34,373 nucleotides of DNA from Chara braunii (lineage: Eukaryota > Streptophyta > Charophyceae > Charales > Characeae), in the NCBI GenBank assembly GCA_003427395.1, contig BFEA01000115.1, forward strand, positions 1,497,825-1,532,197, given 5' to 3'. Shown in pieces: positions 29,621-34,373 of this stretch. How positions within the stretch are numbered: the first letter of the stretch is position 1; each line of letters begins with the position of its first letter. Both the position numbers and the translations under genes were made by a program. The notes beneath the pieces were generated by a model, which was not told where the DNA came from, did not search any database, and saw nothing but the letters and a program-made list of their open reading frames with translations.

Positions 29621-30540
29621 GACTGGATGTGGGAGAGATGCAGAATCGCAGGGGTACTACCTAGCGAAAAGGAGACGTGTGGGCAGAGCTCGGTGAGATT
29701 CCTGAAGAGATCGGGGGAAGATAGGTATGTGGAGTGGTGAGTGGTGGCGTTGTACAAGGATTATTATATGGGTCAAATTGGCTGGCTATGTATGAGGGGG
29801 CGTTGGAGGGGAGAGACCAAGGGGGTGGTAACAGCAACGTAGTGTTTCACGGGGATAGGTTAGGTTAGATTGACGTAGACTGAATGAATGGGGGAATAGA
29901 CTTGTGAATAGATTGTGGAGAGGGGGTAGAAGGGATAAGTATAGCGAAAGAAGGTATGGGTGTGTATGGGGAAAAGGATTGACCAGGACCTATGGTGGTA
30001 GATAGGAGAGGGACCAGGTCGCGGGGAGAAGGAGGGATTTTGTGAGAAAATTTGTGGAGAATTGGGATAGAATATATAGCGCAACCCTGTGTTTAGAAGC
30101 ACGATAAGAAGACGGTCAACGCGAGTTACGAGCTCTCCGAGTCGTGTTTTAAAGATCAGACAAGTTGTCGAAGATTAATCGGAATCCAGGACATATAGTT
30201 TATTTGGATATTCGAGGAGAAAGAGCTACTACCGGTTTGCGGGAGAGAATTATCTAAATGGATTATTAAGAGTGGTAAGTGGTATGGGGAATAGGCGGAC
30301 AAGGAGGTAAGACGTTGACTTATGAGAGGTGAGCAATCGGGGTGGGATGCCGAAGGAGGGGCCACAAGAAGGGGAGTCAGATGAGGGTGACTTAAAAAAA
30401 GGCCGTAGGAATTTTGGCGGAGGGGTCTGGGTTGAGCTGTGGTAGTCAAGACTACGGGCAGCCAGAGAGAAGGTATCAAGGTGTAGAGTCCTATGTGAAG
30501 TAAGAGTAGGTTTGACAGGCAGAGGTCAAGAGTTAGGGTT
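29621..30540 (-). promoter_or_regulatory. LINE-F 5' UTR, pyrimidine-rich
   Basis: Upstream of the ORF1 ATG the minus strand is rich in C and T for about 900 bp (CCCCTTCTTGTGGCCCCTCC and similar) and has no protein-like frame. In this position an L1-type element carries its internal promoter. The outer limit is a guess from the change in composition near 30540. Confidence 0.5.
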
Positions 30541-30664
30541 AGCCGAGCTGACGAAGAATGGATGCTTGGATCGCATCAAGACAGCGCGTACGATGACCCC
30601 ATGTCGAATACACTTAGAACACGTTAACTGACGAAGGAACGAAGTAATTTCTGACGTGCTGACT

Positions 30665-30964
30665 CGCCCCCATGCCTCCTTACCTGCACAGGTACGTTGG
30701 CCCAACAGTGTTGGGCGAGGTGTTGGGCGATGGCCACTTCCCCTAGATTCGCTCCACGCTGGTGGCTAGCACGACCGGCTCTCCGGAACTGGTGACGTTT
30801 ACGGCGGAACGCACTGCGTCGGCCGAACGCCTCCACATTCTCAACATCTTGCCCCCTTCCCTTTTTGAACAACCCCTTTACACTCTGGTAGACTCGACAA
30901 AACTGGCAGTTAAAAATTTAAAAAAAAAACTCGAAATAAATCGACCCAATCCCTGCAGACTGTG
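30665..30964 (+). pseudogene. Coding-like fragment, family not recognised
   Basis: One plus-strand frame reads YVGPTVLGEVLGDGHFP, a TAG at about 30742, then IRSTLVASTTGSPELVTFTA, ERTASAERLHILNILPPSLF, EQPLYTLVDSTKLAVKNL. Its residue mix looks like a real globular protein, and it is followed by an A-rich stretch (30913-30940). It may be a broken exon or a processed retrocopy fragment. The antisense frame is basic and low in hydrophobics and less convincing. I do not recognise the family. Confidence 0.25.
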
Positions 30965-31003
30965 ACGATAACCTGGGACGAGGTCCTGGTAGCAGAGAGG
31001 ATT

Positions 31004-31312
31004 GGATTTAACGCCTGAATCTGAACGTGTTGGTGGACCTGGTTCCTGTCTGTGGTAGCTGCGGATCGTCCTCAAGTCAGGAGAGCAAAAGAAATAGAGC
31101 AATTGGGGGAAGCGTCTGGAGTGTGTTGCACCTTGTGTTCTTGACTTGCTGGTGGAATGGATTTAACGCCTGAATCTGGACGTGTTTGTGGACCTGGTTC
31201 ATGTCTGTGGTAGCTGCGGATCGTCGTCAAGTCAAGAGAGCAAAAGAAATAGAGCAATTGGGGGAAGCGCCTGAATCAGGACATGTTTGCAACTTGTGTT
31301 CTTGACATGGGG
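31004..31312 (+). repeat. 155-bp tandem duplication
   Basis: Unit 1 at 31004-31158 and unit 2 at 31159-31312 both run from GGATTTAACGCCTGAATCTG through GAAATAGAGCAATTGGGGGA to TTGTGTTCTTGAC. Divergence is about 10 percent. No frame is maintained. Confidence 0.88.
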
Positions 31313-32150
31313 GAGGCAGGTGGGCATACAAGCAACAAAGGAAAAGAAGTGAACTACGCAGGAACAAGGCAGAAGCAACAAGGCAACAAGCAGAAAACCA
31401 GAAAAAAATACAAGTCCCAGAAAAAGCAAATGACCAAAAGAAAAACAAAATTGATGATCACAAGATTGTTTCGTCGGAGTTGCACTGACTCATTAGGAGG
31501 CTGAACCCTCGACAATCTGCAAAGTCTTTGTATTGGATGGGTTGAGTCATAAACCCTTTGACCAGACTGTCCCCCAAACGGAACACGGCAGCAGGCAGCA
31601 ACCAGCAAAGCACCAGGCAGAACTACAGAGGCAACATGACTCCAGGCAACCACACTGCCAAGGACTACAGGGTGAGTGGACAAGCAGCCCAGCAACCGTG
31701 CAGCGAAGCACAAGGCAACACCAACCGGGCGACCACACTACAAGGCACGCAAGCAATGAACACAGAAGGCACAACCAGCGGATGGCCGGCAAGGCAGCGG
31801 AGCAGCGAAGCGCAAGGCAACATCAACAACACGGCCACACCACACAGTAAACACAACAACTTGCAGAGAACCACATGTGAAGCAAGTGGGACAGGCAGCA
31901 AGGCAGCGGCGGAGCGCAGACGAGGCAGTCCACACATCCAACACAGAGCAAAGCGGCACATCACCTACTCACATCAGGACAACACCGCAGACTATTGGTT
32001 CCCACCACCCACTAAGCCAGGGAGTCACTCCGGCGAGCATCCGTCATCACCCACAGGCAACACAGACATCCCGAACCGAGAAGCCCCCCTAAGAGTGTTG
32101 TAGGCACTCCAGACGAGGAACCATCGACTATTTGGCACTACTTGAAGGTG
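31313..32150. other. A/C/G-rich low-complexity region
   Basis: Rich in GGCAAC and GCAGC strings and poor in T on the plus strand. Near-repeats GCAGCGAAGCACAAGGCAAC (31698) and GCAGCGAAGCGCAAGGCAAC (31802) occur. Plus-strand frames at 31533-31850 and 31558-32103 stay open because T is scarce; their products are Gln/Asn/Thr/Arg-rich with no domain. I do not call a gene. Confidence 0.5.
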
Positions 32151-32236
32151 CTCAGTTGGGCATACAAAAAATGCTTGGAAAAATCAGAGGAAAGACAAAC
32201 AACAAGAGGAAGACAGACAAACAGAAATAAACTGAT

Positions 32237-32249
32237 TGTGTGTGTGTGT

Positions 32250-32314
<65 letters not shown>
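32237..32314. repeat. (GT)n microsatellite
   Basis: About 38 GT units with one interruption (TCTG near 32253). Confidence 0.95.
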
Positions 32315-32315
<1 letters not shown>

Positions 32316-32725
32316 TGCTCCGTTTGACTTTCAGAGGACTATCGGGAATCAATGTACAAGCTTTTGTGCACAGTGTACTCGACCATCTCCTTAGCTGATG
32401 TGGCAGCATTCCTAGGACTCCCAGAGAGCGACACTGTTAACTGTGAGTCTTTTGCTTCTTCTTTCCCCCCCTTTCCCAGTTGTTTCAGAGTTCCCCCATG
32501 TAGGCAGGTTTGGGGTGTGGCATGATTTTGCCCTGGCATCGTGCGGAGGATGTTGATTTCAAGAACTCCATGCACGACTACTGCCATGTAATAATTCGCA
32601 TTTGCCATTCTTCTACTCCGTCGTCATTCCCTAGGATTTGTTTCCCTTTGTACCCGTACGATGTGTTTCGGTTTACATGCCTACCTTTCTTTCGATCTTG
32701 TGCTTTTGCATGGCTTCTGTATCGT
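32315..32725. other. Unassigned DNA, no gene seen
   Basis: T-rich spacer between the microsatellite and the second palindromic MITE. Short frames only. Confidence 0.4.
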
Positions 32726-32824
32726 ATTTCCCCCGAATAGAACGTATGGTCATTGTAGCTGTATTTGGGGTAACCTTCAGTCTAGGTACAACAGTAATGA
32801 TGGCACACTCTATCTGGGTGAAGA
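32726..32824 (-). mobile_element. Palindromic MITE, diverged copy 2
   Basis: TTCCCCCGAATAGAACGTAT, GGTCATTGTAGCTGTATTTG, CTTCAGTCTAGGTACA and AGTAATGATGGCACACTCTA follow the reverse complement of 17680-17789 in order. The terminal repeats have drifted and no longer pair perfectly. Confidence 0.75.
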
Positions 32825-33221
32825 CGAATGTGATGCATCCTGCACCCCAATCAACACACTGTTCGCTATGAGCTGTCTACTTATTTTCCTTTGTCTCCTA
32901 CCAGTTCGTTTAATGCAGCCTGGGATGGATTGAGGCATTGCTTGGCTCTGACTTTTGTGTGGTGGAGGTGGCTTTGGAAAAATTGTGTATGCGGTCTGTG
33001 TTGTTGTGTATGTACATTCGTAAAGGATGACTATGTATGTATATGGTCTCTGTTGTGGTTCTCAGACCTTTGTCTCAAGTACATCCCTGCCTTTCAATGC
33101 TTGGCCTTCGTGCGCTTAGTTTGATGCGTGCTGGTCAGCCACCCACACCCCCCTTGTCAGATGTACACGATAACCAAGTATAATGTAGTCTCTCTATGCT
33201 GCTTTTGCTGCCCTCGACCGT
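32825..33221. other. Unassigned DNA between two MITE copies
   Basis: T- and G-rich, with no convincing gene on either strand. Confidence 0.4.
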
Positions 33222-33322
33222 CTTCACCTGAACAGAAAGTAGGGTAAATATGGCTGTATTTGGGACAAAGTTTCAGTCTAGATACAGGAATAATGACCGT
33301 ACGTTCTTTATGAGGAAGGTGG
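33222..33322 (-). mobile_element. Palindromic MITE, diverged copy 3
   Basis: GGCTGTATTTGGGACAAAG, TTTCAGTCTAGATACAGGAA and TAATGACCGTACGTTCTTTA match the reverse complement of 17680-17789. Right arm well kept, left arm eroded. Confidence 0.78.
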
Positions 33323-33358
33323 TGGGTGTCGTGCTTCCATGCACGTTGTTTGATGCAT

Positions 33359-33379
33359 TGTGGATTGTGGCAATCCACA
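33359..33379. repeat. Perfect 9-bp hairpin
   Basis: TGTGGATTG, loop TGG, CAATCCACA. It lies about 40 bp from the third palindromic MITE. No known role. Confidence 0.75.
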
Positions 33380-33975
33380 GTCCATTGTTGTCCTTGCCAG
33401 GCCTGTCATCTACAAGACTCTTGCTGTCGTTTTCTTAGGAAGGTAGTTGACAGTGCATGTGCGCATAGCTGCCTTTCGTTCCCCCCTCTCTTTTCAGTGA
33501 CTTACATCGCATTTTGGGTTTATTGTGGTCCTTGCTTGTTGGAATGGGGTTTGACTCTGGTTTGGCCTCATCAATGGCAATGACAATGCAATGAATGATG
33601 CAGTGATGGTGTCTCGAGGCTGCAGTATCGATCTTGCGACAAAGATGCTCATAGTCCGAGCAAGGCCCACGGTTACCGATCAGAAGACCAATATGGGTCA
33701 TCTCCATAAGCTAACAGAGTATGTCTTCCACCTGGAGCACTGATGGCATGCAGAGATCCACAGCTCCTGCAACACACTTCCGGCCTTCGCTGTCTCTGGT
33801 GTCCTTGGCAGACCCAACAGGTATAGGAGAGCAAACTACCAGGAGGGGAAATCCCGAAGAACATAAACTCAGGCATCAGGGAAACAGATAATTTTTTGGG
33901 CTGTACACGTTGTGTTTTGTGGTGGCGGCAGCGGTGGTGGTGGTTGGGGCGGGCCTCTGTGTGCGTGTATGAACG
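33380..33975. other. Unassigned DNA, no gene seen
   Basis: Mixed composition. Frames on both strands look random, and no element ends were recognised. Confidence 0.4.
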
Positions 33976-34044
33976 AGCGAGCGAGAGAGAGAGACACACA
34001 CACACACACACACACACACAGAGAGTGTGAGAGAGAGAGAGAGA
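33976..34044. repeat. Compound (GA)/(CA)/(GA) microsatellite
   Basis: GAGCGAGCGAGAGAGAGAG, about 14 CA units, then GAGAG-rich DNA. Purine-rich GGAGGAGG sequence follows to about 34125. Confidence 0.9.
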
Positions 34045-34125
34045 CCTTATGTATATTGAGTGGAGGAGGAGGAGCAAGAGAGAAGAGGGGAGGTGGGAGA
34101 GGAGGAATAGGAGGTGGTCGTGGCG

Positions 34126-34373
34126 GCTATTGATTAGCTTCTGCTCTCCCATGTTTGCTAGCGATATTTATTTGGGTGGATTACGTTGGGGGTGGCGGTT
34201 GTAGGAAGGTAAGGTGGAAATCAGTATTGGTAGAATTGACTAGGGTTCGGTGGTGAGTGGTGATCTTTATAATCATTGACCATATCTGAGGAAAACTTGT
34301 TCAGCGAAGACACTCTTGTTGCACAAACCGAAGGTAATCAGGTGCTCTTACGCTTTTCAGTTTCCTCTTGTCT
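34126..34373. other. Window end, no gene seen
   Basis: Mixed composition with no repeat or frame that I can support. Confidence 0.4.

Larger units (their letters stand above)
22439..30540 (-). mobile_element. LINE-F: near-full-length, decayed L1-type element
   Basis: Minus-strand order is pyrimidine-rich 5' UTR (about 30540-29621), ORF1 (29620-27021), ORF2 (27034-22439). It shows the complete N-terminus of ORF1 that LINE-A lacks. It carries several stops and frameshifts and a mitochondrial rRNA insertion (24068-24420). No poly(A) tail or family 3' motif was found below 22439, so the 3' end is lost or different. Both outer boundaries are approximate. Confidence 0.85.

Noticed and set aside
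30533-30545. TTAGGGTTAG as telomere repeat
   Set aside because: Less than two units, inside ordinary sequence.
31004-31312. Direct repeats as a CRISPR array
   Set aside because: Only two long diverged units with no spacers, and the DNA is eukaryotic.
31533-32103. Overlapping plus-strand frames as a Gln-rich protein gene
   Set aside because: Open only because the region is poor in T; no domain, start context or homology that I can see.

Overview
The window looks like nuclear genomic DNA from a green plant lineage, most likely a streptophyte alga of the Chara type or a relative. Three things point there. The SSU rRNA fragment at 24068-24420 reads like a slow-evolving plant mitochondrial rrn18. 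The U6 snRNA relic at about 11748-11825 has a plant-type 3' end. The LINEs are L1-type with a C-terminal zf-RVT zinc-finger region, as in plant genomes. The lineage call is inference. The DNA is repeat-dense and low in genes: I can support only one ordinary host gene.

Layout. 1-546: CT microsatellite and half of a TTAA-ended MITE. 547 to about 7640: a nearly complete, 5'-truncated LINE on the minus strand (LINE-A), with ORF1 at 5568-7571 and a 1427-codon ORF2 at 1316-5599 broken by four in-frame stops and no frameshift. 7780-8010: a 5'-truncated SINE. 8369-9346: the host gene, a secreted right-handed beta-helix protein, GC-rich and intronless, with a possible TATA box upstream and a strong hairpin 33 nt after the stop. 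9410-11690: non-coding DNA with a segmental duplication and microsatellites. 11702-14477: a poly(A)-tailed U6 pseudogene, MITE ends and a truncated LINE (LINE-B). 14571-15640: another truncated LINE (LINE-C). 16225-16800: a LINE fragment on the plus strand (LINE-D). 17100-18107: a nest of MITEs. 18508-18951: an almost complete tRNA-derived SINE with a poly(A) tail. 19832-20444: a GA microsatellite running into an assembly gap. 20646-22180: a decayed, AT-rich LINE (LINE-E). 22439 to about 30540: a second near-full-length but decayed LINE (LINE-F), with a 5' UTR, ORF1 and ORF2, interrupted inside ORF2 by the mitochondrial rRNA fragment. 30680-34373: tandem duplications, low-complexity DNA, two more copies of a 100-bp palindromic MITE and microsatellites.

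How the parts relate. LINE-A and LINE-F share an ORF1 with an RGR/proline-rich middle and a conserved C-terminal block that I do not recognise. In both, ORF2 (APE endonuclease, reverse transcriptase, zinc-finger tail) starts inside the end of ORF1, in the same +1 frame. The SINEs and the polyadenylated U6 copy are the kinds of passenger RNA such LINE machinery would mobilise. No CRISPR array, bacterial operon or prophage is present, and I found no coherent new multi-gene system. The most unusual items are the mitochondrial rRNA insertion, the U6/MITE junction, the two palindromic MITE families and the conserved LINE ORF architecture.
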